Assembly (NCBI RefSeq): GCF_900112755.1
Contig: NZ_FOMW01000002.1
Coordinates: 1-64,000, forward strand
Reading direction: 5' to 3'
DNA: 64,000 nt
Origin: Sulfitobacter brevis
Lineage (GTDB): Bacteria > Pseudomonadota > Alphaproteobacteria > Rhodobacterales > Rhodobacteraceae
Below are positions 44,506-53,921 of this stretch, one piece after another. Under the pieces are notes generated by a model. That model did not search any database, was not told where the DNA came from, and worked only from the letters and a program-made list of their open reading frames with translations. Position 1 is the first letter of the stretch; each line of letters begins with the position of its first letter. The position numbers and the translations under genes are program-made.

Positions 44506-46149
44506 TTATTTGGCCTTGGCACGCTCATCCTGCAAACCGCGGAAGATGCACCAACACATCAACATCAGCAGCACGGTGAAAAGCAGACCGGTGGAAATCA
44601 CCATGGATTGTAAGGCCGCCAGCCCGCCGCCAATCAACAGCGCAATGGCCACGGCACCTTCGAAGATGCACCAGAACACCCGCTGCGGTACCGGCGCGTC
44701 AACCTTGCCCCCGGCGGTAATCGTATCAATCACCAGTGATCCCGAATCTGACGAGGTAACGAAAAACACTACAACCAGCACAATCCCGATAAACGAGGTG
44801 ATCGAGGCCAGTGGCAATTGATCCAACATCCGGAACAATTGCAGCGGCAGATCCGCGTCTTGTGCCCCAGTATAGCTGTCTGTCAGCACCTGATGGATTG
44901 CAGTGCCGCCAAAGATCGACATCCACATGACGCAAACAATAGACGGGATCAGCAGTACGCAGGTGATAAACTCACGCACCGTGCGGCCACGGCTGATCCG
45001 TGCGATAAACATACCGACGAAAGGTGACCAGCTGATCCACCACGCCCAATAGAACGAGGTCCAGCCTTGCGAAAAGTTCACATCCGCGCGGCCAAAGGGA
45101 TTTGCAAGTTGCGGCAGATATTGCACATAGGCCACCAGTGAATCCCAAAAGAAGGTAATCAGGAATACCGTCGGCCCGACAATCAGCGTGAACAGCGCCA
45201 GCAACGCTGCCAGCCCCATGTTGATCTCGCTCAGTATCTTAACGCCGCCATCAAGGCCGCGCAGCACCGACACCAAAGCAATCGCCGTGATAACTGTGAT
45301 CAGCACCACTTGCGATGTCTGACCCATCGGCACGCCGAAAAGCTCGTTCAACCCCGCATTGGCCTGTGTCGCACCCAGACCCAACGATGTCGCCAGACCA
45401 AATAGCGTGGCAAAAACCGCGATGATATCAATGATATGGCCCGGCCAGCCCCAGACACGTTCGCCCAAGATCGGGTAAAATGCCGAGCGGATCGTCAGTG
45501 GCAAGCCCTTGTTGTAGGTGAACAAAGCCAGCGCCAGCGCGACAATTGCATAGATCGCCCAAGGGTGTAGACCCCAGTGAAAGATCGTCGCTGCCATGCC
45601 CAAACGTACTGAGGCCGCCTCATCGCCCGTCGCCGCGCCCAAAGGGGCCCAGTCGCTGCGCAAACCATTATCGCCAATCGATGTCTCACCCAAAGAGGTC
45701 GAGAAATGCGTCAATGGTTCCGACACGCCGTAAAACATCAGGCCAATGCCCATGCCTGCGGCAAAGAGCATCGAAAACCACCCCGCATAGGTATAATCCG
45801 GAACAGCTTCATCACCGCCCAAACGGACCTTGCCCAAGGGCGTGATAATCAGCATGAGCGCAAAGATGACCGCGATGTCGGCAGCGCCCAGCAAGAACCA
45901 GTCAAAGTTCTTTGTGGTAAAATCGAACATCGCCGAGAATATACCAGAGGCCTGTTCCGGCAATGCGATGGTATAAAAGACAAAAGCCACAATTGCAGCC
46001 CCCGAAATCGCGAAAACGGGGTTGTGGATATCCATCCCGAAAGGGCCGATACTTCCTTCGAAATTGTCCTGTCCAATTTCATAATCTGTCTCAATAATAT
46101 CTGCGATACCGTCAGGCTCCGGTATCCCGTGCGAGGTCGTGTCGCTCAT
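44506..46149 (-). CDS. BCCT family transporter
   Basis: 547 residues with about 12 membrane helices and the BCCT signature around AWWISWSPFVGMFIARIS, plus GMGIGLMFYGVSEPL with the conserved Gly/Trp-lined path. The start at 46149 has a GGAGG ribosome site; the frame to 46227 is unsupported. BCCT carriers import betaine, choline, carnitine or DMSP. With dmdA and acuI about 1-3 kb away, DMSP or a related osmolyte is a reasonable guess, but this is inference. Confidence 0.9.
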   Translation of the reverse strand: MSDTTSHGIPEPDGIADIIETDYEIGQDNFEGSIGPFGMDIHNPVFAISGAAIVAFVFYTIALPEQASGIFSAMFDFTTKNFDWFLLGAADIAVIFALMLIITPLGKVRLGGDEAVPDYTYAGWFSMLFAAGMGIGLMFYGVSEPLTHFSTSLGETSIGDNGLRSDWAPLGAATGDEAASVRLGMAATIFHWGLHPWAIYAIVALALALFTYNKGLPLTIRSAFYPILGERVWGWPGHIIDIIAVFATLFGLATSLGLGATQANAGLNELFGVPMGQTSQVVLITVITAIALVSVLRGLDGGVKILSEINMGLAALLALFTLIVGPTVFLITFFWDSLVAYVQYLPQLANPFGRADVNFSQGWTSFYWAWWISWSPFVGMFIARISRGRTVREFITCVLLIPSIVCVMWMSIFGGTAIHQVLTDSYTGAQDADLPLQLFRMLDQLPLASITSFIGIVLVVVFFVTSSDSGSLVIDTITAGGKVDAPVPQRVFWCIFEGAVAIALLIGGGLAALQSMVISTGLLFTVLLMLMCWCIFRGLQDERAKAK

Positions 46150-46331
46150 GGCTGTTCCCTCCATAGGTGACGGGCCGTGATGCACTAAAATATCCGGCCC
46201 ATTTCTTGTGTATGGTCCCCTAATCATAGGGTCCTAGGCAGAAGGGGCAACCGGTTGGCTGCGCTGAACGCAAATGAGTACAAACCTAATCGGCGATATT
46301 AAGCAAAGCCGAGCCCCTTCCGGCCGGGGCC

Positions 46332-46754
46332 TCAGGCAGCTAGCGCTGCGGCAATCACCTCGGAATGGGCCTTGATCGCCTCCATGTCGCCCATCTTGCC
46401 GGGCGCTCGGAGGGATACCCCCTCATGGCGCGGCAGGATATGGAAATGCAGGTGAAACACCTCCTGCCCGCCTGCGGCCTCATTGAACTGCTGCAGGGTA
46501 ATGCCATCGGCCGCAAAGCCCGTGACACAGGCATTTGCGACCTTGTTAACTGTCGCCATACAGGCCGACAACTGCGCAGGGGTGGCATCGAGCATATTGC
46601 GGCAGGGCGTTTTAGGGATCACCAGACAATGGCCATCCGCGCGGGGCATGATGTCCATGAAACAATAAGTTTCCGCGTCCTCATAGACCTTCACGCTGGG
46701 AATCTCGCCCCGCAGAATCTTGGCAAAGATATTCTGGCCATCATAGTCGGGCAT
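46332..46754 (-). CDS. HIT family nucleotide-binding hydrolase
   Basis: 140 residues with the HIT motif (HLHFHILP) near residue 100, the Asp-Ile-Met-Pro-Arg-Ala segment (FMDIMPRADGH) and the NIFAKILRGEIPS start of the Hint/HINT branch. Members hydrolyse phosphoramidates such as AMP-lysine. The ATG at 46754 has an AAAGGAG site; upstream in-frame sequence is not conserved-looking. Confidence 0.93.
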   Translation of the reverse strand: MPDYDGQNIFAKILRGEIPSVKVYEDAETYCFMDIMPRADGHCLVIPKTPCRNMLDATPAQLSACMATVNKVANACVTGFAADGITLQQFNEAAGGQEVFHLHFHILPRHEGVSLRAPGKMGDMEAIKAHSEVIAAALAA

Positions 46755-46817
46755 GTTGCGTCTCCTTTCTGTCGCATGTCTCGCCTTGGTACGCCGAAAC
46801 CCCTGCTCGCGTCGAGC

Positions 46818-46867
46818 GTCCCGCGCGCCCGAAGCCTGCAATAACGCAGCAATCGGGCGCGCGGGAC
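46818..46867. other. Long perfect hairpin between acuI and HIT gene
   Basis: A 15-bp perfect stem (46818-46832 against 46853-46867, GC-rich, TCCCGCGCGCCCGA on the left) encloses a 20-base loop that itself contains CTGC-aataac-GCAG. No T-run follows on the minus strand, on which both flanking genes are read. It may terminate or process the acuI message, or protect it. Confidence 0.7.
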
Positions 46868-46877
46868 AAATCTTGCT

Positions 46878-47864
46878 TCAAGCGTTCACGTCAACCACAA
46901 CGCGGCCCTTGACCTGACCCTTGAGGATCTCGCCGCCCAACCGTGGCAAATCCGTGAGCTTAGCGGGCTGTACCATCGCTTCGAGCTTGTCCATGGGCAG
47001 GTCTTTTGCGATCCGCGCCCATGCCCGCAGCCGGTTATCATAGGGCTGCAATACGCTGTCGATGCCCAGCAGGTTCACACCGCGCAGCAAGAACGGGATG
47101 ACCGTGGCAGGCAATCCCGCACCTCCGGCCAGACCAACCGCTGCCACCGAGGCGCCATATTGCATCTGCCCCAAGACCCGCGCCAGCATTGCGCCGCCGA
47201 CCGCATCAATACAGCCGCCCCATGTTTCGCCTTCCAGCGGGCGCTTGACGGTTTCATTGATCTCGTCACGCGCCACTATTTGTGTCGCGCCCAAAGATTT
47301 AAGGTAATCCGCCATCTCGGGCCGCCCTGTCACAGCGGCAACCTCATGACCCAAAGACGCCAATATCGCCGTCGCGACCGAGCCCACGCCGCCCGCAGCA
47401 CCGCAGACCAAGACCGGACCAGACTTGATCCCGTGATCTTCCAAAGCCATCACCGACAACATTGCGGTAAGCCCCGCCGTGCCCACAGCCATCGCCTGCC
47501 GTGTGTCCAACCCGTCGGGCAGTGGCACCAGCCAATCGGCGTTGACGCGTGCTTTCTGGGAATAACCGCCCCAATGCGCCTCTCCCACACGCCAGCCCGT
47601 CAGCACCACCTTGTCACCGGCTTTATAGCGCGCATCATCCGAGCTCTCGACAGTGCCTGCAAAATCGATCCCCGGCACATGCGGATACTTCCGGACCAAG
47701 CCGCCACCCGGCCCGATGCACAAACCGTCTTTATAGTTGACCGTTGAATACTCAACCGCGACCGTCACCTCACCATGCGGCAAATCATCCAAGCCGATCC
47801 GTGTCACCTCGGCGTGGGTTTTGCCGTCTTCGTCCTTGTTCACAACAAGTGCATTAAACATCAT
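46878..47864 (-). CDS. acuI: Acrylyl-CoA reductase AcuI
   Basis: 328 residues of the zinc-independent medium-chain dehydrogenase group (YhdH/AcuI). NADPH-binding segment VLVCGAAGGVGSVA, plus YSTVNYKDGL, PHVPGIDFAGTV and GWRVGEAHWGG. AcuI reduces the toxic acryloyl-CoA formed in DMSP cleavage to propionyl-CoA. It follows dmdA by 99 bases on the same strand, the arrangement found in Ruegeria pomeroyi. Confidence 0.93.
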   Translation of the reverse strand: MMFNALVVNKDEDGKTHAEVTRIGLDDLPHGEVTVAVEYSTVNYKDGLCIGPGGGLVRKYPHVPGIDFAGTVESSDDARYKAGDKVVLTGWRVGEAHWGGYSQKARVNADWLVPLPDGLDTRQAMAVGTAGLTAMLSVMALEDHGIKSGPVLVCGAAGGVGSVATAILASLGHEVAAVTGRPEMADYLKSLGATQIVARDEINETVKRPLEGETWGGCIDAVGGAMLARVLGQMQYGASVAAVGLAGGAGLPATVIPFLLRGVNLLGIDSVLQPYDNRLRAWARIAKDLPMDKLEAMVQPAKLTDLPRLGGEILKGQVKGRVVVDVNA

Positions 47865-47963
47865 CGTCTCCTATCCGGGCTCAAGCCCCTGCTTCATTTT
47901 GCAAATTAAACTCATCCCCGCCCCACAACTGACACGTCGAAAGCGGGGTATCCTATGGCAAAC

Positions 47964-49067
47964 CTAAATCCAGAAGTTCTCCCGAACAGTGGCGTCCAAC
48001 ATCCCCGCAGGTGTCTGAACTTGCACCACAGTCTCCGGATCCCAATGTGTCATCCGCACCATGCCAATCGCGACATTCATATTAAAATCAGGACTCCACG
48101 CCGCCGATGTGATCTGACCGACAGCTTTGCCCTGCGCGATCAATGGCCAAGGCCGATCGCAGCCCGGCACCGCATCGCCTTCAATCCTGATGGCGCGCAC
48201 CTGTTGTACTGGCCCTTCCTTGGCCACCCGTAACAGAGCATCACGCCCGATACAGCCAATTGCCGTCTGGGTATCGCAGAACTTGCCCAAACCGCATTCA
48301 TGCGGCGTGTTATCGTCGGTCATATCATTGCCATAGCTCAACAATCCGCTCTCGATCCGCTCGATCAGATTGGGGCAGCCTGCCCGAACATCAAGATCGC
48401 GACCTGCCTCCATCAGCGCGTTCCACAGTGGCATCCCGATATCGCTGCCCTCGACATAAATCTCGTAGCCACCCTGTTTGGAATAGCCCGACCGCGCCAC
48501 CACCAGCGAGCGGCCCTGAAAACTGAACATGCCAAAGCGGAAGAATTTCACATCCCGCACCGCGTCCCCAAAGACCCGCGCCATCAAAACTTCGGCTTGG
48601 GGGCCCTGCACCGCCAGCGGGCTAACATCCGGCTCGTCGATCAGCACATCCAAACGATAACCGTTGGCAATACCCTTTACCCAAAGCATCAAGTCACTAT
48701 CGGCGATTGAGATCCACCAACGGTCCTCGGCGAGCTTCACCGCGACCGGATCGTTCAACATGCCACCAGTCTCGTCGACGATGGGAATATAAAAACACCG
48801 CCCCGGCAGCATGCCCCGCAGATCGCGTGGCGTCAGCATTTGCATCAGCCGCGCTGCATCAGGTCCACGCAATTCGACCTGCCGTTCGCAAGCGACATCC
48901 CAAACCTGCACCGCAGATTTCAAGTGGCGATAGTCTTCCTGCACAGATGCAAACACCGTGGGCAGCAGCATGCGATTATAAACGGTATAGGCTTTGACAC
49001 CTGCGGCTTCGACACCATCGGAAAAAGGCGTACGACGCACACGGCGCGAGGGAGAAATCAGTGCCAT
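47964..49067 (-). CDS. dmdA: Dimethylsulfoniopropionate demethylase DmdA
   Basis: 367 residues, GcvT fold. Segments typical of DmdA rather than GcvT: SPSRRVRRTPFSDGVEAAGVK at the start, VFASVQEDYRHLKSAVQVWDVA, VQGPQAEVLMARVFGDAVRDVKFF region, YSKQGGYEIYVEG and HECGLGKFC. It transfers a methyl group from DMSP to THF, giving methylmercaptopropionate and methyl-THF. The start at 49067 (MALISPSRR) fits family length and has an AAAGG site. Adjacent acuI supports the assignment. Confidence 0.93.
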   Translation of the reverse strand: MALISPSRRVRRTPFSDGVEAAGVKAYTVYNRMLLPTVFASVQEDYRHLKSAVQVWDVACERQVELRGPDAARLMQMLTPRDLRGMLPGRCFYIPIVDETGGMLNDPVAVKLAEDRWWISIADSDLMLWVKGIANGYRLDVLIDEPDVSPLAVQGPQAEVLMARVFGDAVRDVKFFRFGMFSFQGRSLVVARSGYSKQGGYEIYVEGSDIGMPLWNALMEAGRDLDVRAGCPNLIERIESGLLSYGNDMTDDNTPHECGLGKFCDTQTAIGCIGRDALLRVAKEGPVQQVRAIRIEGDAVPGCDRPWPLIAQGKAVGQITSAAWSPDFNMNVAIGMVRMTHWDPETVVQVQTPAGMLDATVRENFWI

Positions 49068-49159
49068 ATTAAACCTTTCGGAAGCCAAGCTCGTGTATCG
49101 CGTTCACAGCCCACAAGCTTTGTTTCGCAGCAAATAAACATTTATCGCGTGAGATATCA

Positions 49160-49198
49160 GGCGTAGCATGCTGTTTCTAAAAAAAAACATACTACGCC
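49160..49198. other. Imperfect hairpin upstream of dmdA
   Basis: GGCGTAG (49160-49166) pairs with CTACGCC (49192-49198), and ATG with CAT, with one mismatch; the loop is A-rich. It lies between the stop of the DUF1326 gene and the dmdA start. It could terminate the upstream genes or regulate dmdA. Confidence 0.45.
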
Positions 49199-49209
49199 CG
49201 TCTCATCAA

Positions 49210-49875
49210 TCACTTAGCCGAACCGCTCCAGTCAATCGGGCAAATTTCGGCGGACATTCCGCCGAAGTCCCAAACGCGACCATAGTCCCGAACGCGGCTT
49301 TTGAGACCTTTCGCCGCGATAATATCCGGCCCCATCCAGTATTTGGAGTTGCTCACCATCACCGGATGATCGGCATCGGCACCGGCCAGCATCTCGATCT
49401 CGCCCTGAATTTTGCGCCCGATCATGATGGACCGTTTGGTGCCTTCGCGCACGATCTCAACCGGCGCACGCTCGGCACCGATAATCTCGCTGACCAACAT
49501 GGTGAACAGCCCGGTGGTGCCGCCTGCCGCGCCGGAGAAGATTTGCAGTAACCCGTCAAACGCTTTTTCGCTTGCGCGTTCATCGACATAGGCGGCGACC
49601 TTCCAGTTGCCTTCGCCCATGCGGCCCGGAATATCGACCAATAGGCCGACATTGAGCCCCGACAGATCCTCGCCCTCAAAGTTGCCTTCGTCGATGGCAA
49701 TGGCCATCCATGCGTGGCAATGGCCTTCTGTGGGCGGGTGCGCGCCAAGGCTGACCACGCAGGGGCAAAACACGGTGCAGGAGCAATTAAGAAAAAGCTC
49801 TCCCTTAATGGCCCAATTCGCAGGCGTCATATGCCCACGGCCCAATGCGGGTGCGGCGGCTTGTGTATCTGTCAT
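49210..49875 (-). CDS. DUF1326 domain protein
   Basis: 221 residues. The N-terminal NCSCTVFCPC motif, four Cys in a short stretch, is the hallmark of DUF1326, with GHCHAW and VGLLVDIPGRMGEGNWKVAAYVD following. The start at 49875 has an AGGAGG site overlapping the end of the DUF2182 gene. DUF1326 and DUF2182 genes are regularly paired; the pair's function is unknown, but metal or thiol chemistry is likely from the cysteines and histidines. Confidence 0.85.
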   Translation of the reverse strand: MTDTQAAAPALGRGHMTPANWAIKGELFLNCSCTVFCPCVVSLGAHPPTEGHCHAWMAIAIDEGNFEGEDLSGLNVGLLVDIPGRMGEGNWKVAAYVDERASEKAFDGLLQIFSGAAGGTTGLFTMLVSEIIGAERAPVEIVREGTKRSIMIGRKIQGEIEMLAGADADHPVMVSNSKYWMGPDIIAAKGLKSRVRDYGRVWDFGGMSAEICPIDWSGSAK

Positions 49876-49876
49876 T

Positions 49877-50665
49877 TTATCCTCCTGAGATAACGGGCCA
49901 GCCTGCCACAGCAATTGCGCCGAGGATCAAGGCAAAACCCATTGGTTTTATTACGTAATGTCCGATTTGGGGCAGTTTCTCGATGACCATGAACAAGGTG
50001 GCCAGCCCCATCCACGCAAGGTTCATCACCCCGCCGGCAAAGCCGAGCAGCATGAAACCCCAGCAGCAGCCGACGCAAAACACCCCAAGACCAAGCCCCA
50101 TGCGCAAACCGCCCGAAAAGCCGGTGCGCCAGTGGCCGAGGAAATACATCATCGGCGAATGGCAAACCCCGTGGCACAGCTCCTTGGTGCGGGTGAACTG
50201 AAAGAGCCCAACCCCCAGCAACAAAGCCGCTGCAAACCAGCGCGACCTAGCAATGCCCAGCATATCAATCACGCCCCCAAACAGCAGCGCCAACTGCAGG
50301 GTGGCAATTACCGCCGCGAAGGCTAGCCACACGGTGAAATACCCGACCAGCACTCCCAACCATCCAGCACGGGTGCCGCTGGCGCTGGCAATCAGGTCCT
50401 CATAGCTGCGCAGGGTCGGGATCATGGTCGGCAGCATCATCGCCGCCATCATTGCGCCCCACATCACAAACAGCGGGCCGAACTGCGCCATCGGCATCGC
50501 CATCTCCATGCGCGGATCCATCCAGCGCATCCGCTCGCCCGTCGCATCAGGACGCCCCAGCAGATCAACGCCCATCTGTGCCGCCATGGAGTACATCATC
50601 CACCACGCCAGCAGCACCAGCCCGAAAAAGGCCAGCCAGAGTGATGAGCGCAAAACAGGTGTCAT
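49877..50665 (-). CDS. DUF2182 integral membrane protein
   Basis: 262 residues with about six membrane helices, an AAMMLPTMIPTLRSYEDL segment and a cluster of Cys/His in ELCHGVCHSP and VFCVGCCWGF, typical of DUF2182 (predicted metal-binding membrane protein). First gene of the DUF2182-DUF1326 pair, divergent from a GntR-type regulator across an 83-bp gap. Confidence 0.85.
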   Translation of the reverse strand: MTPVLRSSLWLAFFGLVLLAWWMMYSMAAQMGVDLLGRPDATGERMRWMDPRMEMAMPMAQFGPLFVMWGAMMAAMMLPTMIPTLRSYEDLIASASGTRAGWLGVLVGYFTVWLAFAAVIATLQLALLFGGVIDMLGIARSRWFAAALLLGVGLFQFTRTKELCHGVCHSPMMYFLGHWRTGFSGGLRMGLGLGVFCVGCCWGFMLLGFAGGVMNLAWMGLATLFMVIEKLPQIGHYVIKPMGFALILGAIAVAGWPVISGG

Positions 50666-50703
50666 GATTTAACCTTGGCATTCGAGTCTGTTCCCTTCAA
50701 AGT

Positions 50704-50748
50704 AATGTCAGACAATTAAACGCCTCGCAAATATTAAATGTAAGACAA
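50704..50748. promoter_or_regulatory. Two direct repeats, candidate GntR sites
   Basis: AATGTCAGACAA (50704-50715) and AATGTAAGACAA (50737-50748) are direct repeats 33 bp apart (about three helical turns). The first contains the short palindrome TGTC-A-GACA. The second abuts the regulator's start codon. The spacing and position suggest autoregulation and control of the divergent DUF2182 gene. Confidence 0.5.
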
Positions 50749-51486
50749 ATGAAAATTGACCCTTCCAGCCCCGCCGATTTGTCGGCCCAGATCGCTGGCG
50801 CGATCCGCGATGCCATTATTGAAGGGCGTCTGATTGTTGATGAACGGCTGCCATCGGAGGCTGAACTATCCGAGCAATTCGCCGTTTCCCGCCCCACGGT
50901 TCGCGAGGCATTGAAACGTCTGGCCGCGCAATCGCTGATCCGCACCCAGCGCGGCGCGACCGGCGGTGCCTTTGTGAACCGGTTGAGCTTCGAGGCAGCA
51001 CAGGCCCAACAAATCACCACTTCGATCCTGCTGCTGAGCATGAATGCCGTGAGCTTCGAGACCGCCTGCGAGGCGCGCTTTACGCTGGAGCGCGCTTGCG
51101 GTGCGCTGAGTGCTGCACGCCGTACCGCCGACCATCTGGCCTCGATGCGGGCCGAGATACATCGCCAAAGCCAGCCCGGTTTGACCGACGAGGCGTTCTG
51201 CGCCTCCGATGTTGCGTTTCACCGTGCTTTGGTCGATGCGGCAGGCAATCCGGTGCTGTCTTACCAGCTAGCCGGCGCCGTGGAGGCAATGCAGCCTTTA
51301 ATGAATATGATCACCTTCACCGCCCGCGATCGCGCCCGCATCGTCGCCCTGCACACCGCCATCGCGGATGCCGCCGAAGCGCAGAACGGTGCGGCGGTAA
51401 CGGACGGGCTGACCGCGCTTGAAGAGGAAACCAAACAGTTGGCGCAAGGAATTTTCGCGGCTCGCAAGCCTGCTGCCGCCCGATAG
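50749..51486 (+). CDS. FadR-type GntR family regulator
   Basis: 245 residues: winged helix-turn-helix (LPSEAELSEQFAVSRPTVREALKRL, about 34-58) and a C-terminal helical FCD ligand-binding domain (SDVAFHRALVDAAGNPVL with the metal-binding Asp/His). It lies divergent to the DUF2182-DUF1326 pair; control of that pair is likely. In Ruegeria pomeroyi a GntR regulator sits beside dmdA, so this one might also act on dmdA, which is about 1.7 kb away; that is speculative. Confidence 0.88.
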   Translation: MKIDPSSPADLSAQIAGAIRDAIIEGRLIVDERLPSEAELSEQFAVSRPTVREALKRLAAQSLIRTQRGATGGAFVNRLSFEAAQAQQITTSILLLSMNAVSFETACEARFTLERACGALSAARRTADHLASMRAEIHRQSQPGLTDEAFCASDVAFHRALVDAAGNPVLSYQLAGAVEAMQPLMNMITFTARDRARIVALHTAIADAAEAQNGAAVTDGLTALEEETKQLAQGIFAARKPAAAR

Positions 51487-51660
51487 TACGCCGCGTAAAC
51501 AGTTGAAAATCTTTGCGATTTTCCGGCTTCGGGCTACCGCGTGAGCTGCAACCGCAGTTCTGATGGGTCGAAACGGTCACAGGTCAAGAAATTTTCACAA
51601 TTTAGTGTCATTTTCATATACATAACCCCGCCCCGAGGGCCTTAACTGTCGCTAAGTGAG

Positions 51661-51713
51661 GTCCGTCCCGGAGCGCCGGAGAAACAGACCCGTTGAGGCA
51701 GGTGGACGGAAGG
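51661..51713 (+). promoter_or_regulatory. Structured leader of the histidine kinase gene
   Basis: TCCGTCC (51662-51668) can pair with GGACGGA (51704-51710), closing a 35-base loop that contains CCGG-agcg-CCGG. The right arm runs directly into the AAGGA ribosome site of the TTG-started kinase gene, and seven T's follow, so it could act on translation or terminate a short transcript. No known riboswitch class was recognised. Confidence 0.4.
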
Positions 51714-51720
51714 AATTTTT

Positions 51721-53799
51721 TTGCAAGGTGCTAGCCGGAACGCCGCTTTAACTGACAGTGCGAAGAGGTGGCTGGTCATTAGTTTGATCGGTGGCATCCT
51801 GCTTGGCTTTGGCCACAAGATAGAGCGGCTCGGCTACCAATCCTACCTTAAAGATCAAGAGCTTGCCGCGACGATCCAGATGATTAACCTGCGTGAGCGG
51901 ATTGAGGGCGAGGTGATGTCCCGCGTCCTTTCTATCAGCGAGCTAGCTGCGGTGATCAGCGCCCATCCGACGATCACCCAAGATGAATATGCCCGCCGCA
52001 CCGCGTCGCTGATCGCCAACAACCCCGATATTATTTCTGTCGTTGCAGCCCCTGATCTGGTTGTAACGCTGGTCAGCCCTATTGCGGGCAACGAAAAAGT
52101 CATCGGACTGAATTACCGCGAAAATGCCGATCAATGGCCGCAGGTGCAGGCCGCGATGCGCAACAGTGACGGGCTGATGACCGGTCCCGTCGATCTGGTC
52201 CAAGGCGGTCGCGGTCTGATCCTGCGCAAGCCCGTGATGCTTGATAGTGCTGATGCAACAGGCGCGCCGCAGATCTGGGGCATCCTGTCGATGGTGATCA
52301 ACTTCGACGCCTTTCTTAAGAACCTGAAAATATCCCAAGTCGACGAGAGATATGATATTTTGATCCGTGAGGTCAGCGAGGGCGCTGCAACCGGGCAGAT
52401 CATGCTGGGCGATGTTTCCCTACTTGAAGACATGCCGATCATGATCGATTTCAGGTTTCCCTTTGGCCATTGGCAATTGGCTGCTGTCACCGAAGGCGGC
52501 TGGCCAACCCAACGACCGAACTTCGAAGGCCGCTGGATATTCCGTATTTCAATGATCGCAATCCTGATGGTCGGCACGCGTTTGATCATGCAACTTGCGC
52601 AAAAGCACAAGATCGCCGAAAGCCGACTTTCAAACGGCATTGAGGCGCTCGACCACGCCTTTGTCATGTTCGGCTCTAACGGCAAGATCGTGCTGCATAA
52701 CAGCAAATACGCCCAGATGCATAATATGACCAAGGAAACGTTGACCAACACTACCTACCGCGACCTCGTCACCGACTCTGTGCACAAGGGTCTGGTCCCC
52801 GAGGCGATCGGTAACGAACAGCATTGGGTAGATAACTGGATCGACGGACGGGGTTTCGGCCACTACGTCACCGAGCAGCACCTATCGGACGGGCGGATTA
52901 TCCGCACCTCGGACAAACGTATGCCTGATGGCAGTATTGTTGGCCTGCGGATCGACGTGAGTGATTTGAAGAACGCCCAGCTTGCCGCCGAGGCCGCCAA
53001 CCGCGCCAAGACCGACTTTATGGGCGTGCTCAGCCACGAGTTGCGCACCCCGCTGACAGTTATTCTGGGTCAGGTCAGACTGGCGCGCAACATCAACCGC
53101 CTACCCGCACCACAATCGCTGGAAAAAGCCATCAAGGCTCATCCCGAGACCGAAGCCGAAATGACCCCCTTGGTAGACGGCGTCTGGGCCCAGATCGGCA
53201 TGATGATGAATATGGCGGAGCGGTCAGGCAACCACTTGATGACGCTGATCAACGAGGTGCTTGATTTTGCCAAGATCGATTCCGGCAATCTGACGGTCGA
53301 TCTCCAACCCGTTGAGGTCGCGACACTGGTCGCTACGACCGTCGATCAGCTGCGCCCGCTTGTTGAAAACAAGGGGCTGTCATTCAACATCGACGTACAG
53401 GACGCCCAGATCGAGGCCGATGCCAAACGCATCCAGCAGGTGCTGATCAACCTAATCAGCAACGCCACCAAGTTCACCGAAGAAGGCGAAGTCGGTCTGC
53501 GGGTCGAAGCTTTGCCGAAAGTCGTTACCTTTACCGTCTATGACACCGGCATCGGCATTCCCGAAAGCGAAGTGCAGCAGGTGTTCGAGCCGTTCCATCA
53601 GGTCGATTCCAGTGCGTCGCGGCGCCACAACGGCACCGGTCTGGGCTTGGCGATCTCGCGCGATATCGCGATTGCCCATGGCGGCAACATCAGTCTGAAA
53701 TCCGAGATTGGCAAAGGCAGCGCGTTCCAGCTGACCCTGCCAAGGCTCGATATTGCTGATGTGCCCACCGGGGGCCGCGCCTCGCTGGCGGCTGGATAA
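51721..53799 (+). CDS. CHASE-PAS sensor histidine kinase
   Basis: 692 residues: first membrane helix (about 17-30), periplasmic CHASE domain (about 50-260), second helix (about 277-292), a PAS-like segment (GIEALDHAFVMFGSNGKIVLHN), HisKA with the phosphoacceptor His in LSHELRTPL, and HATPase_c with N (LISNATKFT), G1 (YDTGIGIP) and G2 (GTGLGLAIS) boxes. No receiver domain and no adjacent response regulator. It starts at TTG (51721) after a GGAAGGA site. Ligand unknown. Confidence 0.9.
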   Translation: MQGASRNAALTDSAKRWLVISLIGGILLGFGHKIERLGYQSYLKDQELAATIQMINLRERIEGEVMSRVLSISELAAVISAHPTITQDEYARRTASLIANNPDIISVVAAPDLVVTLVSPIAGNEKVIGLNYRENADQWPQVQAAMRNSDGLMTGPVDLVQGGRGLILRKPVMLDSADATGAPQIWGILSMVINFDAFLKNLKISQVDERYDILIREVSEGAATGQIMLGDVSLLEDMPIMIDFRFPFGHWQLAAVTEGGWPTQRPNFEGRWIFRISMIAILMVGTRLIMQLAQKHKIAESRLSNGIEALDHAFVMFGSNGKIVLHNSKYAQMHNMTKETLTNTTYRDLVTDSVHKGLVPEAIGNEQHWVDNWIDGRGFGHYVTEQHLSDGRIIRTSDKRMPDGSIVGLRIDVSDLKNAQLAAEAANRAKTDFMGVLSHELRTPLTVILGQVRLARNINRLPAPQSLEKAIKAHPETEAEMTPLVDGVWAQIGMMMNMAERSGNHLMTLINEVLDFAKIDSGNLTVDLQPVEVATLVATTVDQLRPLVENKGLSFNIDVQDAQIEADAKRIQQVLINLISNATKFTEEGEVGLRVEALPKVVTFTVYDTGIGIPESEVQQVFEPFHQVDSSASRRHNGTGLGLAISRDIAIAHGGNISLKSEIGKGSAFQLTLPRLDIADVPTGGRASLAAG

Positions 53800-53921
53800 T
53801 CCGCAAAACACTATAAATGCTAAATCGCTATGCGTTCCTCCTGCACCGTCAGGCTTGATCCCGCTTGCGTGCGGATTAAGCTTTACCCCTGAAGTTTTTC
53901 CCCTCACACAGAACGCATGGA

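Noticed and set aside
46310..46332. Terminator after the HIT gene
   Set aside because: A GC-rich dyad (CCCC/GGGG) is present, but the following T-run is weak, so it was not listed.
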